Below, in pieces: positions 56,885 through 64,000 of a stretch of DNA of 64,000 nt (positions are counted from its first letter, which is position 1; each line of letters begins with the position of its first letter). Source of the DNA: Planctomycetia bacterium (GTDB lineage Bacteria; Planctomycetota; Brocadiia; Brocadiales; Brocadiaceae); NCBI GenBank assembly GCA_015075005.1, contig JABTVC010000002.1, forward strand, positions 850,259-914,258, in the 5' to 3' direction. The translations under genes and the position numbers were made by a program. Below the pieces are notes generated by a model, which was given only the letters and a program-made list of their open reading frames with translations, searched no databases and was not told the origin of the DNA.

Positions 56885-58672
56885 TTATTCTGGATACGCA
56901 TCAATGGCCGTAGCCCATTGTTGAAGCTGTTCCACCCTTGATGTCTTATCCTTTGCCAATGTTATGGGTCTTCCACGGGTATCAATCACAATACCCACCA
57001 CTCCTCCAAAGACCTTCTTTGTCATGGGTTTTCCCCTTCCTGAACCGACATCAAAATTCTTTACGGGCACAACCTCGATTTCCGCTGATTGATCGATCCC
57101 CAATGGAAATACACGCAGGTCGCCATACGGAAGGGACTCCTCTATCTTTTTCCCATCAGGCATCATTATTTTGTATGAAATACATTTTTCTTTAAATTTT
57201 CCAATGCTCCCTTTCGCAAGAGAAATACACGTGCCTAAATGGATCAGGCAATCTTTTACAAATACCTCGGTAGCAGCCTGTTCGTTTACCGTTGAAAGTA
57301 CACCCAGGTGCGGCATCATGAAAATACTATCCACGGCAAGTCTCGTAATACCCTCGGGCTGGAAAGCGTCAATCATCATAAGGAATGCCTGAGATCTGCG
57401 TGGTGCATGCGAGAGCACCCCTCCACTGCCCACTAATAAATCTAGTTTTAGCATATCGACGAGCGTTTCATCGGTAACTTCCTGTTTAAATGCCTCGGAG
57501 ATGTCACGTTCCCGCTGTACACCCTTAAGACCAACGGCCAGGGATTTGTGCTGCCCGAAAGACAGCCGCAGGGCCTCACGCGATATGGCCTGTTCAATCT
57601 TTAACTCTTCCAATGTCTGGGGTATGGTCGTGGGACGGACCATCTTGTTCTTAATCCTGTTTCTGAGGTCGGATTCATCGATATCGAATGGCACCCATCT
57701 CAGGATATTCTCAAGCCCTGCCTCGGCCAGCACATTGGAAATACTGTAACTCATCCCAAGATTGGCGCTGACGGTACGGTTAAAGATTTCACCGTACACA
57801 GAAAAGACGTCCGTTGTAGCGCCGCCAATGTCCACCCCCACTACGTTGATATTGTTTTTTCTGGCAATCGTCTGCATGATGAGACCCACGGCCCCGGGGG
57901 TAGGCATAATGGGCGCCCCCGTCCATGACATGAGTTTTTTGTAACCGGGGGCCTGAGCCATGACGTGTTCGAGGAAGAGTTTCTGGATTTCCATCCGCGC
58001 CGGGTAGAGGTTTTCCCGTTCAAGCGTTGGACGAATATTATCCGTAATATTGAGGGCAGTTTTTTTGTTTAAAATTTCTTTGATTTTTTCGCGGGCTTCT
58101 TTATTGCCTGCATAGATAACGGGGAGTTGAAAGGTCATGCCAAGACGGGGTCTTGGGTTGGCAGCAGAGATATATTCTGCAAGCTCTACTACATGGGTAA
58201 CCGTGCCGCCGTCTGTCCCGCCGGAGAGGAGTATCATATCGGGTCTAAGATGTCGAATCCGGTCAATCTTTTCGTACGGGAGGCGCTGGTCGTTTGATGC
58301 GATGACGTCCATAACAATTGCGCCCGCTCCCAGTGCTGCACGCTGTGCGCTTTCTGCCGTCATGGTCTTTACAGCGCCTGCTACCATCATCTGCAATCCA
58401 CCACCGGCACTGCTTGTGGAAACATAGATGTCCACCCCGGCATTTCCACTGGCTGGTGTGATGATCTTTTCTCCATCCAAGATCTTTCGGCCCGAAAGCT
58501 CTTCAATCTCAGCAAATGCATTTAAGACACCACGAGTCACATCCTCAAAAGGAGCTTCCACTGTAGTGGGTGACTCCCCCCGAAATGTCTGCCGATACAC
58601 GCCATCCTTTTTTTCGATCAGGATGGCCTTGGTCGTGGTACTACCACAGTCAGTGGCAATAATAACGTTCAA
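56885..58672 (-). CDS. Glutamate mutase MutL/GlmL-like ASKHA ATPase
   Basis: A 595-residue ATPase of the hydantoinase/acetate-kinase (ASKHA) type. The phosphate-1 motif is 'IIATDCGSTTTKAILIE' near the N-terminus, 'GVDIGGATTDVFSVYGEI' is phosphate-2, and 'MILLSGGTDGGTVTHV' fits the adenosine region. The family (annotated glutamate mutase L or MutL, unrelated to DNA mismatch-repair MutL) is thought to reactivate B12-dependent mutases. No mutase subunit is nearby, but cobD precedes it. TTG 58672, with AGAGGA 8 bases before it, is the likely start; the longer frame to 58753 lacks support. Confidence 0.82.
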   Translation of the reverse strand: MNVIIATDCGSTTTKAILIEKKDGVYRQTFRGESPTTVEAPFEDVTRGVLNAFAEIEELSGRKILDGEKIITPASGNAGVDIYVSTSSAGGGLQMMVAGAVKTMTAESAQRAALGAGAIVMDVIASNDQRLPYEKIDRIRHLRPDMILLSGGTDGGTVTHVVELAEYISAANPRPRLGMTFQLPVIYAGNKEAREKIKEILNKKTALNITDNIRPTLERENLYPARMEIQKLFLEHVMAQAPGYKKLMSWTGAPIMPTPGAVGLIMQTIARKNNINVVGVDIGGATTDVFSVYGEIFNRTVSANLGMSYSISNVLAEAGLENILRWVPFDIDESDLRNRIKNKMVRPTTIPQTLEELKIEQAISREALRLSFGQHKSLAVGLKGVQRERDISEAFKQEVTDETLVDMLKLDLLVGSGGVLSHAPRRSQAFLMMIDAFQPEGITRLAVDSIFMMPHLGVLSTVNEQAATEVFVKDCLIHLGTCISLAKGSIGKFKEKCISYKIMMPDGKKIEESLPYGDLRVFPLGIDQSAEIEVVPVKNFDVGSGRGKPMTKKVFGGVVGIVIDTRGRPITLAKDKTSRVEQLQQWATAIDAYPE

Positions 58673-58808
58673 TAGTATGATCCTCTTACAATAGAATGGT
58701 TCACCGCAGATGCGCCTGTCTGGGTGCGACGTACAGACAGGCAAAGAGCGCAAAAGGTTATAAAAGGCGGTAACTGCTAAAATGCCTGTTACAAGTCAAT
58801 CCGTTTAA

Positions 58809-58843
58809 GTCCCCCTTAAAAAAGGGGAATTCAGGGGGTTGTG
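58809..58843. repeat. C/G-run palindromic element between cobD and the MutL-like gene
   Basis: AGTCCCCCTTAAAAAAGGGGAATTCAGGGGGTT: CCCCC and CCCC-type arms can pair with GGGG and GGGGG in alternative ways. It may terminate or attenuate transcription between cobD and the downstream genes. Confidence 0.5.
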
Positions 58844-58946
58844 TTTTTTCCAAGTTCCCCGTTTCCTCGAGGACAAGTCTTATTCGTGAAAAAATATTTT
58901 TGCTGAAAATGTAAAAATAATTTTTATAAGATACTAGAGTACCTGG

Positions 58947-60041
58947 TTAGTGTGTTTTTGTGGGTCTGAAACTTTGTTGTGTTAGCAATGTTTTCAATGT
59001 GCTAATAAGTCTCACATTTTCATCCCTTGTCCTCACCGCTATGCGGAAGTAATTATCGTTCAGCCCTATGAAGTTTGAACAATCGCGAATGGCAATCCCA
59101 TGTTCCAGCAATCGTTCACGCAATACCGGGGAAAGCATATCATGGGTATTTATTCTCACAAAGATATAGTTTGCCGTGGGTTTATAAGGGGAAAGCCCTT
59201 GAATCCCGGATAATTCATTGAATAAATAGAATCGTTCCTTAAACATGAATTCCCTGCTCATGGAAATGAACTCACTGTCTTCCAGGGCAGTCATGGCAGC
59301 ACATTGAGCCAGGGCATTTACTGACCAAGGCTCCTTGTATTCCATCATCTTTATTATTAAATCTGCATGGGCGGCAAGGTATCCTATTCTCAAGCCGGGA
59401 AAGCCATAAAATTTTGTAAGCGACCTGACCACAATCAAATTTCGCATAGTGCCCGTCTCGTTTATAACGCTGTATTTTTCTGGTTCGTCTACAAAATCTA
59501 TAAATGCCTCATCCACAACAAACGTGATATCCGGATGATGCTTTACCATGCTTACGATAATAGTCTTTTCAACCAATTGGCCTGTAGGGTTGTTGGGGTT
59601 GCACAAAAAAACCATCTCTACTTTTTTATCATCAAAATGATCTTTTCGATAGGTGAAGTAAAAATCCTCTTCCTCCTTCAGTGCATTATTCAGTATCTCT
59701 GCATGGCTGCATTTCAGTGCTTCAGCAAATTCACTAAAGGTAGGCTGAAATATAATTCCTTTCGTCGGTTTTAACGCACGGGGGATTAAATAAAATAATT
59801 CTGTAGACCCATTCCCCACAATAATCTCAGCTTCAGAGTGTCCAACTTTTTGGCCAATATATTTTCTCAGGCCGGTGCAATCAATGTCGGGGTAATGCAG
59901 AATGTCGTCGAAATTTTTACATAGTGCCTTTCGAACATTTTCCGGATATCCAAGCGGGTTAATGCTTGCGCTGAAGTCAAGTATACCGTTGTTCCTGCAG
60001 CCTGTATTATGCTTTATATGTCCTCCGTGACCTTTAAACAT
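58947..60041 (-). CDS. cobD: L-threonine-O-3-phosphate decarboxylase (CobD type)
   Basis: A 364-residue fold-type I PLP enzyme. 'GHGGHIKHNTGCRNNGILDFSASINPLG', seen in parts as 'ILDFSASINPLG', and the PLP lysine in 'VRSLTKFYGFPGLRIGY' are typical of CobD, which makes aminopropanol phosphate for the cobalamin side chain; histidinol-phosphate aminotransferase is the near relative. The N-terminal 'HGG' and 'FSASINPLG' favour CobD. No other cobalamin gene is in the window. Confidence 0.88.
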   Translation of the reverse strand: MFKGHGGHIKHNTGCRNNGILDFSASINPLGYPENVRKALCKNFDDILHYPDIDCTGLRKYIGQKVGHSEAEIIVGNGSTELFYLIPRALKPTKGIIFQPTFSEFAEALKCSHAEILNNALKEEEDFYFTYRKDHFDDKKVEMVFLCNPNNPTGQLVEKTIIVSMVKHHPDITFVVDEAFIDFVDEPEKYSVINETGTMRNLIVVRSLTKFYGFPGLRIGYLAAHADLIIKMMEYKEPWSVNALAQCAAMTALEDSEFISMSREFMFKERFYLFNELSGIQGLSPYKPTANYIFVRINTHDMLSPVLRERLLEHGIAIRDCSNFIGLNDNYFRIAVRTRDENVRLISTLKTLLTQQSFRPTKTH

Positions 60042-60475
60042 ATTCGGCCCTCAAAAGCGCCTGTTCTTTACGTCTAAGGGATGTGGACAATCATTACCGC
60101 CTCTTTCGATTTGCCATGCCACTTTACTCTCCCTTGCTCCTCAAAATGGGTATTGGTGAGATCATATGAAATCACCGTCTCTTTGAGCGAAAATATCTCG
60201 CGTGCCCGTTTGACAACCCTGCTCTATCGCTTCGCGGATTCTCCACAACAATACCGCCGTGCGATGCAACGCCATATCATAACTTGACCATTGCCCTAAG
60301 AGCCTCCACCCGCTTGTCTCAAATGCTCATGCGGTTTCCGCTCACTGGCCGGATGCACCATTCTTCCCACGATGAGCATCCTGGCGTACGACATTGTCCC
60401 CCGGTAAATCCAAGACCTTTTCCTATCGCATCAAATCCGTATTCATCCATTTTGATTGGCTAAAAATCCTTTGGC
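60042..60475. other. Probable decayed mobile or foreign DNA
   Basis: About 430 bases of higher GC than the surroundings, bordering an hsdM fragment. A plus-strand frame (60081-60287) contains 'TTLLYRFADSPQQYRRAMQRH', which has a foreign feel, perhaps transposase-like, but I cannot assign it. No intact gene. Confidence 0.4.
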
Positions 60476-60733
60476 TTACGACTTTTGCCCATTTTCCACC
60501 CCTTTTTGTGACGAATTTGTTGAACTTGGGTTAAGGGCAACCATGTCGCTAAAGCTGGCGCCCTGGGGCACGGTAATGGGCGCATAGTGCACACCGGCAT
60601 ATTTGTCGGAGATGTATTTGATGAACAAAAGCACCAGCACATAGTCTTTGTATTGGGAGGCATCCATACCGCCGCGGAGTTCATCGCAGCTTGCCCAGAG
60701 TGAGCTGTAAAGTTCGGATTTTTTTATGGCCAT
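60476..60733 (-). pseudogene. N-terminal fragment of a type I restriction methylase (HsdM)
   Basis: The frame opens 'MAIKKSELYSSLWASCDELR', then 'MDASQYKDYVLVLLFIKYIS' and 'APITVPQGASFSDMVAL', the standard start of HsdM. Similarity ends at about residue 67, after which unrelated residues lead to a stop. An intact HsdM has about 500 residues, and the SAM-binding motifs are absent. No hsdS or hsdR is in the window. Confidence 0.75.
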
Positions 60734-60869
60734 TCGTTCATTTTCTTTTCATAAGAACTTTATTTTGTTTTTTTATCTTTATTCTATACCTATTAGCATG
60801 CTATCGTATGACATAACGGATTTCAAACATAATTAAGATGTTTTAGAAATTATTTAGTGATGATTTGCC

Positions 60870-61733
60870 TTGGATTGGTTTCTCCTGTCTCTGCTTTGTG
60901 CTTTTTTTACTGCGTCGGCTGATGCCCTTTGCAAGAAGTCGCTTTTCGAGACCAACGAGTATCTCATTGCCTGGGTACGGGTTGGATTTGCTACACCTTT
61001 TTTACTCTCCATTCTTCCCTTTACAGAACTTCCAAAGCTAGACCTGTATTTTTTCCTTGCAATACTCTTTTTAATTCCGTTAGAAACTATTGCGCTCATA
61101 TTATACATGAAGGCTATTAAACTATCTCCTTTATCCATAACTTTGCCATTCCTGGCGCTAAGCCCAATTTTCATGATTTTTACTTCATACCTGATACTGG
61201 GCGAAAGACTGGATCACCATGGTATTATAGGTGTCTTAATTACCGCTTTTGGGGCATACTTACTGAATGTAAAAACAACCAGGAACGGTATATTAGAGCC
61301 ATTCCGGGCCATACTACGGGAACGCGGTTCCCTGTATATGATTATCGTTGCCTTTCTATACAGCATTACATCTAACCTGGGGAAAATGGCCATACTGCAT
61401 TCCAGCCCGTTATTCTTTGCTGCAACGTATCTTCCCTTCCTTGCGGCAGTCCTTTTTCCTGTTTTTATGTGGAAAAATCCTGGTAAAATCAGACAGTTAT
61501 TTTCTCGTGTTCCCCTATTTAGTCTGATTGGATTAGCTATTGCCTTTGCCACGATTACCCATTTTTTGGCAGTGCATATCATGGAAGTGTCCTATGTCAT
61601 TTCAGTAAAACGTATGAGTCTCCTCTTTGGCATCATGTACGGCGCTATCTGGTTTAAAGAAACGAATATCATGGAGCGATTGATTGGCGGTATTGTTATG
61701 ATTATTGGGGTAATCATAATTACTTTATGGTAA
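60870..61733 (+). CDS. EamA/DMT-family transporter
   Basis: A 287-residue protein with ten hydrophobic segments arranged as two EamA repeats; 'SPLSITLPFLALSPIF' and 'SYVISVKRMSLLFGIMYGAIWFKE', in part 'VISVKRMSLLFG', mark the ends of the repeats. It should export or exchange small metabolites; the substrate is unknown. The start is TTG at 60870; no ATG is better placed. It stands alone after the hsdM fragment. Confidence 0.85.
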   Translation: MDWFLLSLLCAFFTASADALCKKSLFETNEYLIAWVRVGFATPFLLSILPFTELPKLDLYFFLAILFLIPLETIALILYMKAIKLSPLSITLPFLALSPIFMIFTSYLILGERLDHHGIIGVLITAFGAYLLNVKTTRNGILEPFRAILRERGSLYMIIVAFLYSITSNLGKMAILHSSPLFFAATYLPFLAAVLFPVFMWKNPGKIRQLFSRVPLFSLIGLAIAFATITHFLAVHIMEVSYVISVKRMSLLFGIMYGAIWFKETNIMERLIGGIVMIIGVIIITLW

Positions 61734-61865
61734 ATCAGGTTTAAGCGCAACCGGAATGCATCGGTACCCGATGCCTGATGCTTGTATATGAGTGAGTACC
61801 ACTGTCAGTATTCGTAATCTGGTACGTAGCTATTGGTAAAATCAGAGTCCTGTGAATTTACGATC

Positions 61866-62153
61866 ATGAACAAAATTATTGAATGCGCCCCAAATTTCAG
61901 CGAAGGTCGGGATGCCCTTAAGATGGGTCAGATTGTCGGTGAAATTGAAAAAGTAAAAGGCGTTATTGCACACATGCTGGGAAAGGAGGTTGAAGAATGG
62001 CAAAGAGGCGCTGTTGGCAGCAGGGTGTTTTTATTCTGCAGAGATATCAGAATCAGGGCTTATTGCTGTGGCTATCAAACGATTGGGTTTAAGCCAGTTA
62101 AATAAATTTATACCGGAGAAAAAGATACTTGAGTATATGTTAGGGCTGGGTTA
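61866..62153 (+). pseudogene. Internally deleted glutamate formimidoyltransferase (ftcD)
   Basis: Frame one starts 'MNKIIECAPNFSEGRDALK', the N-terminus of FtcD. After 'VKGVIAHMLG' the sequence jumps, and a second frame reads 'EALLAAGCFYSAEISESGLI' and 'AIKRLGLSQLNKFIPEKKIL', matching the end of the FtcD N-domain region around residues 285-335 of known enzymes. So about 230-250 residues are missing, including most of the active site, and the halves are out of frame. It cannot be functional. Confidence 0.75.
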
Positions 62154-62183
62154 GTACAAGAACAACTATTCAGCATTTTCCAC

Positions 62184-62654
62184 TTATATCCTTACCCCGA
62201 CCTTTTTAAACTCCTTTTCACTATAAAGAATGACAGAGTCATTTAGACCTGTCTTTTCTTTAATTGCTTGAATTACAGCCTCACACTCCGCATCGGTGTA
62301 ACCGTGGATCATAGTAAAGACGTTGTATTCCCAGTCGGTATAGATGGGTCGTTCGTAACAGTGCGTCACCTCTTCAAAACCAGCCATAATCTTGCCCGCT
62401 TCATCAACCCGCTCTGCTGATACCTTCCATACACACATTGCATTGGCATTGATACCGATCTTACGGTGGGCAATAGAAGCGGCAAGACGTCTGATTTTTC
62501 CGCTTTCCAGAAGCTTTTTGAGTCTTTGTATTACTTCATCTTCTGACATCCCTAATGCCTGCCCAATATCTTTATATGGGGTTTTCGTGACAGGTAAACC
62601 TTCCTGAATGTGTTTAATGAGTTTAACGTCGATGTCTTCTTTTTTATTTGTCAT
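62184..62654 (-). CDS. ahbB: Siroheme decarboxylase subunit, AhbB/NirD type
   Basis: A 156-residue Lrp/AsnC-like protein of the siroheme decarboxylase group. Family features are 'GKIRRLAASIAHRKIGINAN', 'NAMCVWKVS', 'VTHCYERPIYTDWEYNVFTM' and 'EFKKVGVRI'. With its partner AhbA it converts siroheme to 12,18-didecarboxysiroheme in the alternative heme pathway, or in heme d1 synthesis. The paired arrangement is conserved. The downstream gene of the transcript is outside its end. Confidence 0.88.
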   Translation of the reverse strand: MTNKKEDIDVKLIKHIQEGLPVTKTPYKDIGQALGMSEDEVIQRLKKLLESGKIRRLAASIAHRKIGINANAMCVWKVSAERVDEAGKIMAGFEEVTHCYERPIYTDWEYNVFTMIHGYTDAECEAVIQAIKEKTGLNDSVILYSEKEFKKVGVRI

Positions 62655-62841
62655 AATTTAATTAAACACGGACAAACGAGTTTGTCCGTGCCACCCTTTA
62701 CAATGAAGATTTTTCAGTATTAAGTCTGGCCACAGATTGTGACAGCCACCATCCTGCCGCACGTTGCAATGTACCTCTGAGAGTTTTCTCTGTCCTGACA
62801 ATCAGTGCTTATCTGCGTCTGAAATGAAAACGTCTGTACGA

Positions 62842-63309
62842 TTAATAAATTTTAAAACGAACACCGATTTTAAATCTTTTTGTTGTGGGTAAACTTCGTA
62901 CGGTTAGCCCTGTTCGGTCTTCGATTTCTTTTAGTCTGCTGCGGAGTTCCTCGTCATCCTTAGCTGACATGGTAAACCACATGTTGTAAGGGATGTGCTT
63001 ATTTTTCCCCTTCCTTAGATAATTGTGAGATACACCACTATATTCGTTGATGATTGCACTCACTTCATCGATGCGGTCTTCTGGAACCTTTACAGCGGCA
63101 AGGGTTGCCTCCCTGCCCATAGCCTGTGTATTTATGATGGGTGCAAGCCTCCTCACGTACCCCTTTTCAATCATAAATTTGATCCGTTCGATGATGACGT
63201 CTTCGTCTAAATCAAGTTCTTTGCTTAATTCCAGGAACGGTCTTGATACAAGAGGCAGGTTGGACTGTAAGCGGTGCAATATCTTTCTGTCGGTATCGCT
63301 GAGTATCAT
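62842..63309 (-). CDS. ahbA: Siroheme decarboxylase subunit, AhbA type
   Basis: A 155-residue partner of the gene at 62184. 'LQSNLPLVSRPFLELSKEL', 'GYVRRLAPIINTQAMGREAT', 'VSHNYLRKGKNKHIPYNMWF', in part 'SHNYLRKGKNKHIPYNMWF', and 'RFKIGVRF' are typical of the AhbA side. Its ATG overlaps the stop of the preceding siroheme-reductase-like gene (ATGA), so they are translationally coupled. The gap to ahbB is 187 bases. Confidence 0.88.
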   Translation of the reverse strand: MILSDTDRKILHRLQSNLPLVSRPFLELSKELDLDEDVIIERIKFMIEKGYVRRLAPIINTQAMGREATLAAVKVPEDRIDEVSAIINEYSGVSHNYLRKGKNKHIPYNMWFTMSAKDDEELRSRLKEIEDRTGLTVRSLPTTKRFKIGVRFKIY

Positions 63310-64000
63310 ATTCTTTTTTTTATTTCCTCAATTCCGTGTTGTTCTACGAGTGTTCGAAAACGATGTTCTGTTTTGCTTGAAAGTATTATATCCACGCATA
63401 CATCCAATACCTTTAGTGTGGCGGATTCTTCTGCTTGAGGCAATACAACGAGGGCAAACCTGGGATGACGTCCCACCTTCCCTCCGATCATCACCCGATA
63501 CTTTTTCTCCGAAGTCTTTATTGAGCCGGCAGGACATACCCTGGCGCAGAGCCCGCAGTGTACGCATGTATCCTTATCAATGGATACCTGGCCACCCTGT
63601 ATAGTGATAGCGCCCTCCTTGCAGGTTTCTACGCATTGCATGCACTCAGTGCATGCACAATCGGGATCAACATAAACAGGTTCTAATGCATGGACTCCGA
63701 AATCCTTGATTTGAGGCATGGAACAGCTATTCGGGCATCCCGCTACGGCGAGTTTCATTGTGTGGTGGGGAAGGATTTGTCCTTCAATCTTATCTATCAA
63801 TTTTTCAGTAAAATGCAACTCCTCTAATCTGTTCCGAAGTTTATCAGCCAGGATATTGGAATTAGTGATAAGAAATGGACAATTGACCTCGGCGCCTCTG
63901 CAGGATTTTATCTGATAGAGAACTGGATTTCCGTCTTTATCAAAATATTTTGGATATTTTTTGAGGATGGAGAGTTTTTTGTTGTCTATAGGGTTTTTTA
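63306..64000 (-). CDS. Siroheme [4Fe-4S] sulfite/nitrite reductase-like protein with two ferredoxin clusters, 5' end outside the window
   Basis: The frame is open to the right edge, so the start is beyond it. Siroheme-cluster cysteines are visible in 'SCRGAEVNCPF' and 'AGCPNSCSMPQ'. Then two [4Fe-4S] ferredoxin motifs follow, 'CACTECMQCVETC' and 'CVHCGLCARVC'. The layout resembles the C-terminal part of dissimilatory or Asr-type sulfite reductases. Located first in an operon with ahbA and ahbB, it may bind siroheme either as cofactor or as part of siroheme-based heme synthesis. The reaction is not decidable here. Confidence 0.82.
   Translation of the reverse strand, partial: KNPIDNKKLSILKKYPKYFDKDGNPVLYQIKSCRGAEVNCPFLITNSNILADKLRNRLEELHFTEKLIDKIEGQILPHHTMKLAVAGCPNSCSMPQIKDFGVHALEPVYVDPDCACTECMQCVETCKEGAITIQGGQVSIDKDTCVHCGLCARVCPAGSIKTSEKKYRVMIGGKVGRHPRFALVVLPQAEESATLKVLDVCVDIILSSKTEHRFRTLVEQHGIEEIKKRI

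Noticed and set aside
56885..58672. DNA mismatch repair protein MutL
   Set aside because: The sequence is an ASKHA-fold ATPase with no GHKL motifs; the shared name is historical.
60803..60824. A GACATAAC half-site resembling the ModE boxes, upstream of the EamA transporter
   Set aside because: Only one half matches and the other half shows no GTTAT symmetry, so I did not call it an operator.

Overview
The window reads as a chromosome segment of an anaerobic, Gram-negative bacterium with abundant c-type cytochromes, most likely an anammox planctomycete of the Brocadiaceae type. This is inference from gene content: LPS synthesis (waaA), outer-membrane porins, periplasmic cytochromes c, formate-tetrahydrofolate ligase (Wood-Ljungdahl pathway), rubredoxin, rubrerythrin-like proteins and superoxide reductase, siroheme-decarboxylase genes for the alternative heme route, and a ModE-linked molybdate uptake locus. 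Nothing in the window is decisive for species.

Layout. 0-9 kb: an envelope protein (DUF4340), an HtrA protease, two ferritin-like proteins, aspartase, rubredoxin, a tetraheme cytochrome joined to thioredoxin reductase, and a frameshifted monoheme cytochrome. 9-21 kb: hemB, mazG, an ATP-grasp acyl-CoA synthetase subunit, hemerythrin/CBS, hslVU, a Fur regulator, a primary-type sigma factor and sulfurtransferase. 21-26 kb: tRNA(CAT), a TMTC-like membrane/TPR protein, a frameshifted porin and several gene relics. 26-39 kb: fhs, secA, waaA-metK, ahcY, DUF1015, then a complete SAM-I riboswitch in front of a threonine-synthase-like gene and a CysO-like sulfur carrier, which is the most interesting unit here. 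39-49 kb: a second, broken TMTC/TPR gene, phoU, Tat-exported superoxide reductase, then an OprO/P-type porin-modA-modB-modC block with a di-TOBE Mop protein and a truncated ModE, with three matching ModE-like boxes. 49-64 kb: a secreted PDZ plus tandem-repeat protein, a radical SAM protein, pterin dehydratase and urocanase, a cobD / MutL-like ASKHA / barrel-sandwich protein block, a drug/metabolite transporter, and an ahbA/ahbB operon led by a siroheme ferredoxin-type reductase cut by the window edge.

Two patterns cut across the region. First, it carries many small palindromic elements of the CCACCCC...CCTCCTTCGCAAGGAGG type, some placed in frame inside coding sequences. Second, there are several single-base frameshifts, one of them in hemB, so part of the apparent pseudogenisation may be sequence error. 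Real decay is also present: relics of a group II intron reverse transcriptase, an AbrB/RelE-type toxin-antitoxin pair, a nucleotidyltransferase, hsdM and ftcD.
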